In this document: positions 7,934 to 17,034 of the stretch, in pieces
Layout: the number at the start of each line of letters is the position of its first letter
How positions within the stretch are numbered: the stretch's first letter is position 1
Assembly (NCBI RefSeq): GCF_010499245.1
Contig: NZ_JAAGOW010000004.1
Location: 558,001-622,000 of the forward strand
DNA length: 64,000 nucleotides
Reading direction: 5' to 3'
Source of the DNA: Variovorax sp. WS11
GTDB taxonomy: Bacteria; Pseudomonadota; Gammaproteobacteria; Burkholderiales; Burkholderiaceae_C
Program-made: the position numbers and the translations under genes
The notes under the pieces: generated by a model
The model's database searches: none
What the model was told of the DNA's origin: nothing
Seen by the model: only the letters and a program-made list of their open reading frames with translations

Positions 7934-8769
7934 GCGCCGTCCTCGCTGCCCAAGCCCGCGCCATCGTCCATCGCACGACCGGCAGCACGCACGGGCCGAT
8001 CACGCGGCTCGTGAGCCCGGGGGACCTTGGCGAGTTCCTGAAGCCATTCGTGTTTCTCGACCTCGTCGACATCAGGCCCGAAGCGGCTCGCAAAGGCTTC
8101 GGCATGCATCCCCACTCGGGCATCGCAACGCTGACCTTCATGAACGAAGGCGACGTGAGTTACGAGGACACCACCGGCATGGAGGGCGTGCTGCCCGCCG
8201 GCGGCGTGGAGTGGATGCGCGCCGGCAATGGCGTGTGGCACACCGGCGGGCCCGTCGGCGATTCGCGCTTGCGTGGCTTCCAGCTCTGGGTGGCGTTGCC
8301 CGCCTCGGAAGAGAATGCACCCGCCCAAAGCCTTTACCTCGCGCCCTCGCAGGTGCCGCACGAGGGCCCTGCGCGCGTGCTGCTCGGACGCTACGGCAAG
8401 GCGGAAAGTGTCATTCCGGCGCCCGCGTCGATGAACTACCTCGCGGTGCGTTTGAAGGACGGCGAGCGCTGGCGCTACACGCCGCCCGCCGGCCACACGG
8501 TGGCCTGGGTGGCCGTCAATGCGGGCTGGCTCGATGCGGGTGGGCCGGTGGGTACCGGCGAACTGGCAGTGTTCGAGGAATCGGGTGAGGCGATCGACTT
8601 CGTGGCCCACGGCGATACCGCCTTTGTCCTGGGCTCGGCGGTGAAGCATCCGCACGAACTGGTGATGGGCTACTACTCGGTGCACACGAGTGAAGCCGCG
8701 TTGCGCGAAGGCGAAGCGGGCATTCGGCGAATTGCCCACGGCTTGCGCGCAGAGGGTCGACTGGCTTGA
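7930..8769 (+). CDS. Pirin-family cupin protein
   Basis: 279 residues. The N-terminal pirin cupin has the metal motif HPHSG (about residues 59-63) and the second His in GVWHTGG. Here Gly replaces the Glu that human pirin uses as fourth ligand (His-x-Glu), so metal coordination may differ. Pirins act as quercetin dioxygenases or redox sensors. Translational coupling to a quinone/FMN reductase suggests a role in detoxifying quinones or phenolics. The start at 7930 is fixed by the 4-base overlap with the preceding stop. Confidence 0.85.
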   Translation: MSAVLAAQARAIVHRTTGSTHGPITRLVSPGDLGEFLKPFVFLDLVDIRPEAARKGFGMHPHSGIATLTFMNEGDVSYEDTTGMEGVLPAGGVEWMRAGNGVWHTGGPVGDSRLRGFQLWVALPASEENAPAQSLYLAPSQVPHEGPARVLLGRYGKAESVIPAPASMNYLAVRLKDGERWRYTPPAGHTVAWVAVNAGWLDAGGPVGTGELAVFEESGEAIDFVAHGDTAFVLGSAVKHPHELVMGYYSVHTSEAALREGEAGIRRIAHGLRAEGRLA

Positions 8770-8789
8770 GACGGAAGATGGTCGAGGGT

Positions 8790-8816
8790 GTCGTGCCCGC
8801 CTGCGGCGGGCGCGAC
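8790..8816. terminator. GC-rich hairpin between convergent genes
   Basis: A 12-bp stem (GTCGTGCCCGCC against GGCGGGCGCGAC, one U-G pair) with a TGC loop lies between the pirin stop and the convergent LuxR remnant. There is no T tract on either side, so it would be a bidirectional stem-loop or Rho-assisted terminator rather than a classic intrinsic one. Confidence 0.45.
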
Positions 8817-8835
8817 GCGGTCCTGGCAAGTCGAT

Positions 8836-9954
8836 TCAAAGCATGCCCAGCGCTCGTGCCCGGGTCATCGCGCCCGACCGGTTCTTCACGTCGAGCTTGC
8901 CGTAGATATTGTGCAGATGCCACTTGAGCGTGCCCTCCGAGATGAAGATCGCCTCGGCGATCTCCCTGTTGCTCAGGTCCGACTCCAGGCGCTTGAGAAT
9001 CGCTACCTCGCGCTTGGTCAGCTCTTCCATTGCGGCGGCCGGGCCCTGGGCGTCGATGGAGCCCTGGCCGTCGGGCTTGCGCATCAGCTGCTGTAGCCGG
9101 CGCGCCAGCGGCGCCGCCTCCGAACCGCGCAGCCGTTCCGGATCCAGACGATCGATCAGAGCTCGCAGATCATTGGCTTCGTCGAGCATCACGCGCAGGT
9201 ACTGTCTCGGCGCCGCGATGGCGAGTGCCGTCTGCAGGTCGGCTAGCGCGATGTCCCACTCCCCGACCTGCTTGTGCGCCAGCGCGCGAAGCAGCAGCAG
9301 CTCGACCCAGCGGTGGGCCAGGTTGCGCTGCTGGCAGTACTCGATGGCGCCCCCCAGCGCCTGGACGACGAGCCGCGGCGCCTGCTGCAGCAGGAACCGC
9401 GATGCGGCCCGAAAGGCCTTGTCGCTGCTCAGGTCGGAAGCCGTCTTGCCGGACGGAAGCTGGTTGAAGCCGAATCGCGTGGCCACGACCCGGGCCTCCT
9501 CGTAACGCCCGGCGCGGGCCAGGTCATTGCACTCCTCGGCGGCCAGCGTCACGGTCACGCGCCGCAGCCCGCGCCGCTCACCCAGCGCCTGGCCTTCCTT
9601 CAGGATCGCCAGGGCGCTGGCTTCGTCGTGACGCAGGCGCTGCAGGCGTGCCTGGGTCAAGTAGGCGACGACCACAGCGTCGGCAGGCCCGTATTCGTCG
9701 ACGCTGGTCATCGCCCGCTCGATATGGTCGACGGCCGGCCCGATGTCGTCGAACTCGTAGGCGATGCCTGCCAGCAGGGCATGGAGCAGGCCGGCGTGCG
9801 CCGGGTGGCCGTGGAGTCTGCGATCGAGCAGTTCGAGGCCGCTCATGCACACTTGCCGGGCTTCGAGGTAGCTGCCGCGCTTCAGGTGCAGCACGGCCGT
9901 GCTGCCGTCGCAGATGCGATTGTGGCGCGCTTCAAACCTATCTAAATCCTAACT
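8836..9954 (-). pseudogene. 5'-truncated MalT/LuxR-type regulator
   Basis: About 360 codons encode the C-terminal part of a large ATP-dependent LuxR (LAL/MalT-like) regulator: helical TPR-like repeats, then a complete LuxR HTH (LTKREVAILKRLESDLSNREIAEA, positions near the C-terminus). Family members are about 850-900 residues with an N-terminal P-loop STAND ATPase, which is entirely missing here. In-frame homology runs upstream to about 9945 and a TAG closes the frame just beyond. From there the opposite strand carries an acyl-CoA dehydrogenase fragment. No convincing start codon or ribosome site exists. Probably non-functional. Confidence 0.75.
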
Positions 9955-10029
9955 TCGGATGGGGGACGTTCGAGGGCCCGGCGCCGATAGTTCTTCCCAT
10001 CGCGACTCGCGTCACCAAGGAGACAAGTC

Positions 10030-10402
10030 ATGGGTCGTCGGCCTTCGAGGAGCTGGGCTGGGGCGACGGTGGCCTGCCCATCTGCCTGGCGGCGTCGACC
10101 GTGCCCTGGATCGTGATGCACATGATGGGCCGGCACGAGCTGCTGAAGCAGTACCCCGAGAACCGCGTCGGCTGCTGGGGCATCACCGAGCCCGACCATG
10201 GCTCCGACATCCTCGACTTCGGCCGCCAGGCGGCGCATCCCGGCTCCAGCTACGGCAAGCCCAACTGCATCGTGCGCCTCGAAGGCGACGAGCTGGTCAT
10301 CCAGGGTCAGAAGTCGGCGCCTGGGTATCGAACGGTCCGATCGCCCAGCTGTGCTGCCTGTATGCGGCGCTGGACGACGGCTCGGGCGAGACCACGCAAT
10401 GA
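10030..10402 (+). pseudogene. Acyl-CoA dehydrogenase internal fragment
   Basis: Reads FEELGWGDGGLPICLA, WGITEPDHGSD and LEGDELVIQGQKSA, all typical of the N-terminal and middle domains of acyl-CoA dehydrogenases. The continuation WVSNGPIAQLCCLYAALDDG lies in another frame after an apparent 2-base insertion near 10320. A good ribosome site (AAGGAG) and ATG precede it at 10015-10032, but that ATG is out of frame with the homology, implying an internal deletion. The whole C-terminal catalytic half is missing. A saccharopine-dehydrogenase-like fragment follows in the same orientation. Confidence 0.75.
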
Positions 10403-10440
10403 CCTTGTCTTCGCTCAAACCGACCCACAGGAGATTCACA

Positions 10441-10587
10441 TGAGCACCAACTATCAAGTCGTCGTCTACGGCGCCAGCGGCTACACCGGCAAGCTGACGG
10501 CCTGGAAACTGGCCGAGCGCGGCATCCCCTTCATCGCTGCCGGCCGCAATGCCGAGCGCCTGCAGATGGAACTGGCCAAGGTCGGTA
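10441..10587 (+). pseudogene. Saccharopine dehydrogenase-like N-terminal fragment
   Basis: An ATG with AGGAG upstream starts about 48 codons beginning MSTNYQVVVYGASGYTGKLT. This is the Rossmann beta-alpha-beta start of the saccharopine dehydrogenase/trans-acting enoyl reductase family (usually about 390-410 residues). Homology stops abruptly after RLQMELAKV, where an aldehyde dehydrogenase fragment on the opposite strand begins. The frame stays open downstream only as antisense noise. It is a truncated gene left from an acyl-CoA dehydrogenase-saccharopine dehydrogenase operon. Confidence 0.75.
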
Positions 10588-10769
10588 ATGATGGCAGCCG
10601 CCCTGCGCAGGATATCCACCCGTTCGCTCTTGGCCAGCCAGCGGCGCCGATTCCGAAACAGTTCGCTCGCATCGGCCAGGGCACGCTCGATGTCGGCTGC
10701 ATCCGAGAGCGGCGCCAGGCCGACGACCGTGTCGTCGAACGGGGAACGGACGGTCAGCATTCGGGTCAC
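10588..10769 (-). pseudogene. Aldehyde dehydrogenase N-terminal fragment
   Basis: About 60 codons from a GTG at 10769 read LTVRSPFDDTVVGLAPLSDA and RVDILRRAAAII, the N-terminus of the aldehyde dehydrogenase superfamily. The GTG overlaps the stop of the upstream deaminase gene (GTGA), which shows that this was once the next gene of that operon. Everything after about residue 60, including the catalytic Cys and Glu, is lost at the junction with the saccharopine dehydrogenase fragment. Confidence 0.75.
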
Positions 10770-11845
10770 GACGCGCCTGCGGCCTGGCCGGCCTGCAGGC
10801 CGCGTTCCGCGCTCCGAAGGTAGTCGGTCACCTCGCGTACGTAGGCATCCCTCTCCGCGGACGGAAGCCAGGCGCCCTCGAAGGCGTGGATCGAGAAGCG
10901 GGCCAGCTCGGCCGGCGTGAAGGATCCTGCCGCGCCCGCATGTGGCATCAGATGGCCCAAGGACCCGCTGGCCAGCACGCCGGGATCGTCGGAGTTCATC
11001 GTCACCCGCAGACCCAGGTCGAACATCGTGCGCATGCGATCCACCCGCCGGGGGCCGGCATCACGCGGCCGCCAGGTCGGGCAGGCGGTCAGGCAGGTCC
11101 TTCGCGCCCTCAAGGCGCTGACCAGGGCGACGTCCTCGATGCAGTTGATGCCGTGGTCGATCCGGTCGACCCCCAGTTCGTCGATGCACTGCCAGATGTG
11201 CCTGACCGAATCCTGCTGGTCGACGTCGCAATGTGCCGTGAGACGGTAACCCTGGGCCCGTGCTCGATCGAACACGGCCTTGAACTTGAGCGGCGGATTG
11301 CCCTGTTCGATCGAGTCGAGCCCGACTCCGGCAATCCACTCGCGGTAGGCCGCCGCCGCGCGCAGCGCCTCGAACGCGCTTTCGACGCTGCGATCACGGT
11401 TGATGCACATCACGAGCCGCGCTCGCACGCCGAAGGCAGCCTCGCCTGCGACAAGGCCGTTGTGCAAGCCGTCGATCACCGCAGCAAAGGGCAGGCCGCG
11501 TGCGGTGTGCGCCTGCGGGTCGAAGGAAATCTCTGCGTAGCGGATGTTCTCTGCCTGGCACTGACGGAGGTAGTCGTAGGTGATGTCGAAGAAGTCCCGC
11601 TCGGTCCGCAGGACTTCGATGCCCTCGTAGTAATAGTCGAGCATCTCCTTGAGATCCTCTTGCGGCGTGCCGGCTGCCCCGAAATTGCGGGCGGCCTCCA
11701 GCTCTGCGATGGACCCGTGGCGCACCGTCAGTCCGTTTCGTCGTGCCAGGTGCAACCTTTGCTGCGGCGACAGCGTGCCTTCGATGTGCAGATGCAGTTC
11801 GGCTTTGGGAAGCTCGGCGCAGAATCGGGCGTAGGCGTCGTTCAT
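10766..11845 (-). CDS. Adenosine/adenine deaminase-family amidohydrolase
   Basis: 359 residues of TIM-barrel amidohydrolase. It has the metal pair His18/His20 (AELHLHIEG), a third metal His205 (LTAHCDVDQ), DHGIN, and NSDDPG with the metal Asp. In canonical adenosine deaminases His205 would begin HAGE, whose Glu is the proton donor. Here that position is Val208 (HCDV), so substrate or chemistry may differ. The gene lies 6 bp after a TctC receptor gene and before a dead aldehyde dehydrogenase. It may deaminate a purine-like or other N-heterocyclic compound taken up with help from the receptor. Confidence 0.8.
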   Translation of the reverse strand: MNDAYARFCAELPKAELHLHIEGTLSPQQRLHLARRNGLTVRHGSIAELEAARNFGAAGTPQEDLKEMLDYYYEGIEVLRTERDFFDITYDYLRQCQAENIRYAEISFDPQAHTARGLPFAAVIDGLHNGLVAGEAAFGVRARLVMCINRDRSVESAFEALRAAAAYREWIAGVGLDSIEQGNPPLKFKAVFDRARAQGYRLTAHCDVDQQDSVRHIWQCIDELGVDRIDHGINCIEDVALVSALRARRTCLTACPTWRPRDAGPRRVDRMRTMFDLGLRVTMNSDDPGVLASGSLGHLMPHAGAAGSFTPAELARFSIHAFEGAWLPSAERDAYVREVTDYLRSAERGLQAGQAAGAS

Positions 11846-11851
11846 CGTCGG

Positions 11852-12847
11852 TCATTCCGCCCGGATGTTGCGCTCGCTGATCAGCGACTGGAACTTGGCT
11901 CGCTCGCCGGCAAGGAAGCGGGTGAAGGCGGCCTGGTCGAGCACGGTCGGCTGCATGCCGAAGTCGGCGATCCGTTGGCGGATCGACTCCGTGCCGAAGA
12001 TGGCGGCAAGGTGCGCGTGGACGCTTGTGGCGATGCCCTTGTCGACGCCCGCCGGCGCAAAGAGTCCGAACCACACGGTGAAGTTCATGTTCGCGAGTGC
12101 GGGCAGCTCGCTCATGGCCGACACGCCCGGCAGAAGGCTGCTGCGTGCAGCCGCGGTCACACCGAGCGCCTTGACTTTGCCCGAGCGTATGAAAGGCAAG
12201 GCCGAGCCGAGGGGGACCATCGCCAGATCGAGCTGATTGCCGGCGACGTCGGTCATGATCTGCGTGCTGACCGAATAGGGCACATGTGCGATCTCAGCCT
12301 TCGCCTGCTGGTTGAACATCTCCCCGGCAAGATGAAGCGAGGTGCCGACGCCGGAGGTGCCATAGCTGTAGCTGCGAGGCTGTACGCGCAACAAGGCCAT
12401 CAGGTCGTCGAGCGTGTTGGCCGCGAACTCGGGTTTGGCGACCAGCACCAGCGGGGACGATGCCATCAGCGCGACCGGCGTGAAGTCCTTCAGCCCGTCG
12501 TACCGGACGGTGGCCGGCCTGACCATCTGCGCGATGAGCATCGTGCTCTCGACACCCAGCACGAACGTATGGCCGTCCGGCTTGGCACGGGCCACGCGCT
12601 CGGTGCCCAGGACCCCGCCGGCACCGTTGACGTTGTCGACAATGACGGTGTTGTTCAGCCGCGTGCCGAGCTCGTTCGCGACGGCACGCGCGAAGACGTC
12701 GGGAAGCGATCCGGCCGCGTAGGGCACGATGATTGTGATGGGCCGCGACGGCCAGCCGGCCTGTGCGCTCGCTGCCAGCGGCAGCATCAAAATGAGCAGG
12801 CTCAGAAAGATCCTTCCTGCCTGGTCGATGACGATTCTCGGAGACAT
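11852..12847 (-). CDS. Tripartite tricarboxylate (Bug/TctC) receptor
   Basis: 331 residues with a signal peptide (LLILMLPLAASAQA) and the Bug-family signature WPSRPITIIVPYAAGSLPD plus ARAKPDGHTFVLG. Such periplasmic proteins bind carboxylates or aromatic acids and often occur as orphan receptors without adjacent TctAB, as here. The ATG at 12847 was preferred over an upstream alternative because it places the signal peptide at the N-terminus. It heads an operon with the deaminase and is divergent from a LysR gene. Confidence 0.9.
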   Translation of the reverse strand: MSPRIVIDQAGRIFLSLLILMLPLAASAQAGWPSRPITIIVPYAAGSLPDVFARAVANELGTRLNNTVIVDNVNGAGGVLGTERVARAKPDGHTFVLGVESTMLIAQMVRPATVRYDGLKDFTPVALMASSPLVLVAKPEFAANTLDDLMALLRVQPRSYSYGTSGVGTSLHLAGEMFNQQAKAEIAHVPYSVSTQIMTDVAGNQLDLAMVPLGSALPFIRSGKVKALGVTAAARSSLLPGVSAMSELPALANMNFTVWFGLFAPAGVDKGIATSVHAHLAAIFGTESIRQRIADFGMQPTVLDQAAFTRFLAGERAKFQSLISERNIRAE

Positions 12848-12932
12848 GGGCGTCCTGTGTTTGATGGTCACGGACGAGTCTAGGTCGCGTATCTGAAGGC
12901 GCAATCCATCCCGCTGTTATGCGCCCATAGCG

Positions 12933-12952
12933 CCAAAGCGATAAACCTTTGG
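12933..12952. promoter_or_regulatory. Inverted repeat, candidate LysR operator
   Basis: CCAAAG-N8-CTTTGG lies in the 142-bp gap between the TctC operon and the divergent LysR gene. Dyads in such a place are usually bound by the LysR protein. The spacing is not the canonical T-N11-A, so this is inference. Confidence 0.4.
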
Positions 12953-12989
12953 GTGGAGGCAAACAGAAGCTGCTGCGTATTCCCTCAAA

Positions 12990-13976
12990 ATGATGAGGCC
13001 GATGAAATCCATCCCCCCGCCCGCAAGCGAGACGTCCGGCGCTCGACCGGAAGCCGTCCAGCGTCTCAATGTCAGCCTGCTCGCCTCGTTGCGGGCCTTG
13101 CTGACCGTGCAGAGCGTTTCGAGCGCTGCCGCACGGCTTGGCGTTGTGCAGCCTGCCATGAGCCGGCATCTCGCGATGCTGCGCGAACTGACGGGCGACC
13201 AGCTGCTGGTCCGAAGCGGCAGCAAGATGATCCTGACGCCACGCGCCGAGGCATTGAAGCCCGTCGTCGAGCGCGTTCTTGCCGACATGGTGCTGATATG
13301 CGATGGCGGCGCCGACTTCGCGCCCGCGGAGGCGAGCCGCAACTTTAGGCTGGCGACTTACGACTTTCTCCCGACCGGCTTCTTCTCCGACCTGGTGCGC
13401 AGGATCACGTCGCAGTCACCACAATCGACGCTCGAAATACAGACAATCGGCGACCGCGCCGATTTCGTGCAGCGGCTGTGCGAAGGCCAGATCGATGCAG
13501 CCATCACGAGCCGCATGGACATTCCCGGCGTGTTGCGCGCGGTCCATCTGCTGACCGAGCCCCTCGCCTGCATCGTGAGGCGCGGTCATCGGCTGCTGCA
13601 GCGGCCGACCTTGCAGAACTACCTCGCCGCCGAGCATGTTTCATCCCTGGAGCAGGCGCCAGGGGCCGGCGCGGCGATAGACGCCTTGCTCGCCGAGGCC
13701 GGCCTTCGCCTGAGGATCACCGTGAGGACCCAGTACCTGGGCCTGATCCCGTCGATGCTGGCCGAAACCGACCTGGTATTCACGACCGGCAGCACGCTGG
13801 CCACGGCGATGGCTGCACGCTTCGATCTTCGGACGTTCGCGGTTCCGACGCCGGTTCGGCCGGTCAGCTGCTATCTGGTGTGGCATGAGCGGACGCAGCA
13901 GGATCGCGCGGCGGTGTGGCTGCGCGAGCAGATCGGGGTCTCGGCCAGCGGAATTCGGCTGGCCGAGGTTCATTGA
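12990..13976 (+). CDS. LysR-family transcriptional regulator
   Basis: 328 residues. The HTH is at about 25-85 (SLRALLTVQSVSSAAARLGV, HLAMLRELTGDQLLV), somewhat later than usual because of a Pro/Ala-rich N-terminal extension. A periplasmic-binding-like effector domain follows (QTIGDRADFVQRLCEGQIDAAI). It is divergent from the TctC receptor-deaminase operon, the expected target. An alternative start is the Met at codon 5. It ends 56 bp before the convergent asparaginase gene. Confidence 0.88.
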   Translation: MMRPMKSIPPPASETSGARPEAVQRLNVSLLASLRALLTVQSVSSAAARLGVVQPAMSRHLAMLRELTGDQLLVRSGSKMILTPRAEALKPVVERVLADMVLICDGGADFAPAEASRNFRLATYDFLPTGFFSDLVRRITSQSPQSTLEIQTIGDRADFVQRLCEGQIDAAITSRMDIPGVLRAVHLLTEPLACIVRRGHRLLQRPTLQNYLAAEHVSSLEQAPGAGAAIDALLAEAGLRLRITVRTQYLGLIPSMLAETDLVFTTGSTLATAMAARFDLRTFAVPTPVRPVSCYLVWHERTQQDRAAVWLREQIGVSASGIRLAEVH

Positions 13977-14032
13977 CGTCGTCCCCGCCCGGGGTGCCGG
14001 GAGTCTGGCAGATGAGCCGAAGCCCGATTTCG

Positions 14033-15085
14033 CTAGCGATCGAATGCCGCTTGAAGTTCAGCCTTGCCGCCGGTGCCGCGTTGCAGCAAGAGCATGAGAA
14101 GCAGGCGCGCCTTCTGAGGGCTCAGATCGCCGGCCATCACCGCACCGGCCTCGTAGCTGGTCTTGCCGCCGCCAACGAAACCATAGAGCGGCATCGTGCG
14201 CCCGTTGGGCACGCGTGTCGCGACGACCACCGGAACGTTCTTCGAAAGGGCGTACTTGACCGCCTCGAACATGGAGACGTTCATGTTGCCCATGCCGAGC
14301 GCCTGCACCACGATGCCCTTGGCACCCTGGTCGACGGCATAGCGCAGCAGCGATCCGTCGGCACCGCCGAACATGGCCAGGATCTCTACGCGCGGCATCT
14401 CCGCGGTGCCGATCTCGATCCGCTGGCGGCGCAGCGGTGCGCGAGCGAAGATGACCTTGTCGTCCCACACCTCGCCGAGAAGGCCGAAATCGCCGGACTT
14501 GAAGGTCTCGACGTTACCGGTATGGGTCTTGGTGACGCTGCGCGCCGCGTTGATCTGATTGTTCATCGCCAGCATCACCCCCTTGCCGCGGGCTTCCGGC
14601 GTGGTGGCTATGCGGATGGCATTGAGCAGGTTGCGCGGACCGTCGAAGTCGGGTGACGAGGCATTGCGCTGCGCGCCGATCAGGATCACCGGCTTGTCGG
14701 ACTTGACGGTCAGGTCCAGCCAGTAGGCCGTTTCCTCCATCGTGTCGGTGCCGTGCGCGATGACGACGCCGGCGACCTCGGGACGCGCGAGTGCGTCATC
14801 GACGGCGTTGGTCAGACGCGTCCACCATTTCGCCTCGACGTAGTTGGCCGACATGTTCGAGAAGTTGTTGACTTCGATGGTTGCGTACTTGCCGGCATCC
14901 GGGACCGTCTGCATCAGGTCATCGCCCGAGATCGCAGGCACGACGCCTCGGGTGACAGGGTCGATCTTCATGGCGATGGTTCCGCCCGTGGCAATGAACT
15001 GCACCACGGGCCGCGTCTGCGCCGACGCAGCCATCGCCAAAAGGCAAATCGTCAAGGAGGCAAGAATTCTTTGCAAGGTCTTCAT
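14033..15085 (-). CDS. Periplasmic type II L-asparaginase
   Basis: 350 residues with a Sec signal (residues 1-22, cleavage after ASA). ATGGTIA carries the nucleophilic Thr36. HGTDTMEETAYWL carries the second catalytic Thr-Asp pair. FVGGGKTSYEAG lies in the C-terminal domain. It hydrolyses L-asparagine, possibly also glutamine, in the periplasm. It is the last gene after a TRAP transporter, an amidase and a RidA-like gene, which suggests release of a dicarboxylate product for TRAP uptake. The signal peptide and motif set separate it from the cytoplasmic AnsA type. Confidence 0.9.
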   Translation of the reverse strand: MKTLQRILASLTICLLAMAASAQTRPVVQFIATGGTIAMKIDPVTRGVVPAISGDDLMQTVPDAGKYATIEVNNFSNMSANYVEAKWWTRLTNAVDDALARPEVAGVVIAHGTDTMEETAYWLDLTVKSDKPVILIGAQRNASSPDFDGPRNLLNAIRIATTPEARGKGVMLAMNNQINAARSVTKTHTGNVETFKSGDFGLLGEVWDDKVIFARAPLRRQRIEIGTAEMPRVEILAMFGGADGSLLRYAVDQGAKGIVVQALGMGNMNVSMFEAVKYALSKNVPVVVATRVPNGRTMPLYGFVGGGKTSYEAGAVMAGDLSPQKARLLLMLLLQRGTGGKAELQAAFDR

Positions 15086-15135
15086 GGTTGATCTCGTCGA
15101 TGTGTAGTTGTGGGAATTGGCGAGTGTGCGTCGCG

Positions 15136-16416
15136 CTAGCCGCCGAACCATCTGGCGGGCACGGTGACGAGCGAGGGAAACAAGACCATCAGGAGCATCA
15201 CCAGCAGCTCGGCCAGCATGAAGGGCCACACGCCCTTCGTGACCTCGTCGATCTTCATGCGGCCAACGCCGGCCACGACATTGAGCACGGTGCCCACCGG
15301 CGGCGTGATGAGCCCGATCGAGTTGTTGATGATGAACAGCACACCGAAGTACACCGGGTCGATCCCGGCGGCCTTGATCACCGGCATCAGCACCGGTGTC
15401 AGGATCAGGATCGTCGGGGTCATGTCCATCGCGGTGCCGACGACCATCACGAGCACCATGATGGCGATCAGCAGCAGTGTCGGGTTGCCCATGAAAGGCT
15501 CGAGCAGGCCGATCACCTTGCTCGGCAGGTCGGCCACCGTGACGAGCCACGCCGACACCATCGCTGCGGCGATGAGCAGCATGATCACCGAGGTGGTCTT
15601 GGCAGCGGTGACGAAGATGGCGTAGAGCTGATTGAGCTTCAGCTCGCGATAGACGACGGTGGCGACAAACAGCGCGTAGACGGCGGCGACGACGGCGGCT
15701 TCGGTCGGCGTGAACACCCCCAGGCGCAGGCCGACGAGGATGATCACCGGCAGCATCAGCGCCCAGGTCGAAGCACGCAACGCGTGCAGTACTTCGGCGC
15801 GCGACTTGCGCGGCGGCACGTCGATCTTCTCGCGCCTGCCGAGCCACCACCAGGTGAACCACAGCGACGCACCGATCAACAAGCCGGGGAAGATGCCGGC
15901 CAGGAACAGCTTGGTGATCGACACGTTGGCCGCAACGCCGAAGATGACGAAGCCGATGCTCGGCGGGATGATCGGGCCGATGATCCCGGAGGCCGCGATG
16001 AGACCACCCGCCCGCGCCTTGTCGTGCCCGGCTTTCACCATCATCGGTAACAGCAACGCAGTCAGCGCGGCGGCATCGGCGACCGCCGAACCGGACAACG
16101 CGGACAGCAGAACTGCGGCCATGATCGCCACATAGCCAAGACCCCCTTTCACATGGCCGATCAACGCGAGCGCGAGGTCGACGATTCGCCGCGACAGTCC
16201 GCCGACATTCATGATCTCGCCGGCCAGCATGAAGAAGGGCACCGCCAGCAGCGGAAAGCTGTCGGCGCCGTTGATCACGTTCTGGGCCAGGATCTGCGAG
16301 TCGAACAGGTCAAGGTGCCACATCAGCGCCACGCCGGTGGCAAGGAGGGCGAAGGCGATCGGAATGCCAAGCGCCATCGTGCCGAGCAGCGCCCCGATGA
16401 AGATGCCGACTGTCAT
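15136..16416 (-). CDS. TRAP transporter large permease (DctM type)
   Basis: 426 residues, about 12 hydrophobic segments, with family-typical stretches such as PFFMLAGEIMNVGGLSRRIVDLA, GSAVADAAALTALL and the proline/glycine motif IGPIIPPSIGFVIFG. This is the sodium-coupled transport subunit of a TRAP dicarboxylate/2-oxoacid importer. The start codon overlaps the end of the small permease gene (ATGA). It lies 50 bp upstream of the asparaginase gene and is probably co-transcribed with it. Confidence 0.93.
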   Translation of the reverse strand: MTVGIFIGALLGTMALGIPIAFALLATGVALMWHLDLFDSQILAQNVINGADSFPLLAVPFFMLAGEIMNVGGLSRRIVDLALALIGHVKGGLGYVAIMAAVLLSALSGSAVADAAALTALLLPMMVKAGHDKARAGGLIAASGIIGPIIPPSIGFVIFGVAANVSITKLFLAGIFPGLLIGASLWFTWWWLGRREKIDVPPRKSRAEVLHALRASTWALMLPVIILVGLRLGVFTPTEAAVVAAVYALFVATVVYRELKLNQLYAIFVTAAKTTSVIMLLIAAAMVSAWLVTVADLPSKVIGLLEPFMGNPTLLLIAIMVLVMVVGTAMDMTPTILILTPVLMPVIKAAGIDPVYFGVLFIINNSIGLITPPVGTVLNVVAGVGRMKIDEVTKGVWPFMLAELLVMLLMVLFPSLVTVPARWFGG

Positions 16417-16997
16417 GGCCGACCCCCATGGGCGATCGGGCGAGCCGCGTCCTCTCGCGCCAGTTCGGCCTGCAGCGTTTCGAGTTCTCCTTGCTCTTCG
16501 GATTCCTTGACCATCACAAGCTCGTCCTCGCTCAGTTGGCCGGAGAGCACTCGCCAGAGATCAAGTGCGATCAGCACCGCGGCCGACACGGCGAAGACGA
16601 TGCCTGACGCATAGAAGATGGCGACGGGCATGCCGGTGACCGGTGCGGCCACTTCCCAATTGATCGTTGCCTGCTCGAGGCTGCCCTTGAACAGCAGCCA
16701 CGCGATGAAGAGCATCAGCAACTGTCCAATGACGAGGCACACCTTCTTGCCGGCGACGGGCAGGCGCGAGACAAGCATGTCGGTGCCCAGGTGGGCATGC
16801 TCCTTCAGCGCGACGATCGCGCCGAGGAATGTGAGCCAGACGAACAGCCAGCGCGAGACTTCCTCGGACACCGTGATGCCGGAGTTGAAGCCATAGCGCA
16901 GCACCACGTTGCCGAAGACCAGGACGACCATGATCGCCAGGAAGAGAGCGATCACGCCGTTCAGCAGCCGACAGTACACCTCGATCAGACGCGTCAC
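16413..16997 (-). CDS. TRAP transporter small permease (DctQ type)
   Basis: 194 residues with four membrane helices; NVVLRYGFNSGITVSEEVSRWLF is diagnostic of DctQ. A GTG at 16997 with GGGGAGAG eight bases upstream gives the normal N-terminus (VTRLIEVYCRLLNG). A further ATG at 17045 adds 16 residues without support. The C-terminal 45 residues form an acidic cytoplasmic tail (ESEEQGELETLQAELARED), longer than usual. It associates with the large permease. Confidence 0.9.
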   Translation of the reverse strand: MTRLIEVYCRLLNGVIALFLAIMVVLVFGNVVLRYGFNSGITVSEEVSRWLFVWLTFLGAIVALKEHAHLGTDMLVSRLPVAGKKVCLVIGQLLMLFIAWLLFKGSLEQATINWEVAAPVTGMPVAIFYASGIVFAVSAAVLIALDLWRVLSGQLSEDELVMVKESEEQGELETLQAELAREDAARPIAHGGRP

Positions 16998-17034
16998 GAT
17001 CTCTCTCCCCTGGCGGGGTTGAGGGGTGACTCGA

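Noticed and set aside
10886..12883. 665-codon open frame on the plus strand over the deaminase and TctC genes
   Set aside because: Antisense shadow; the opposite strand encodes two well-supported proteins.
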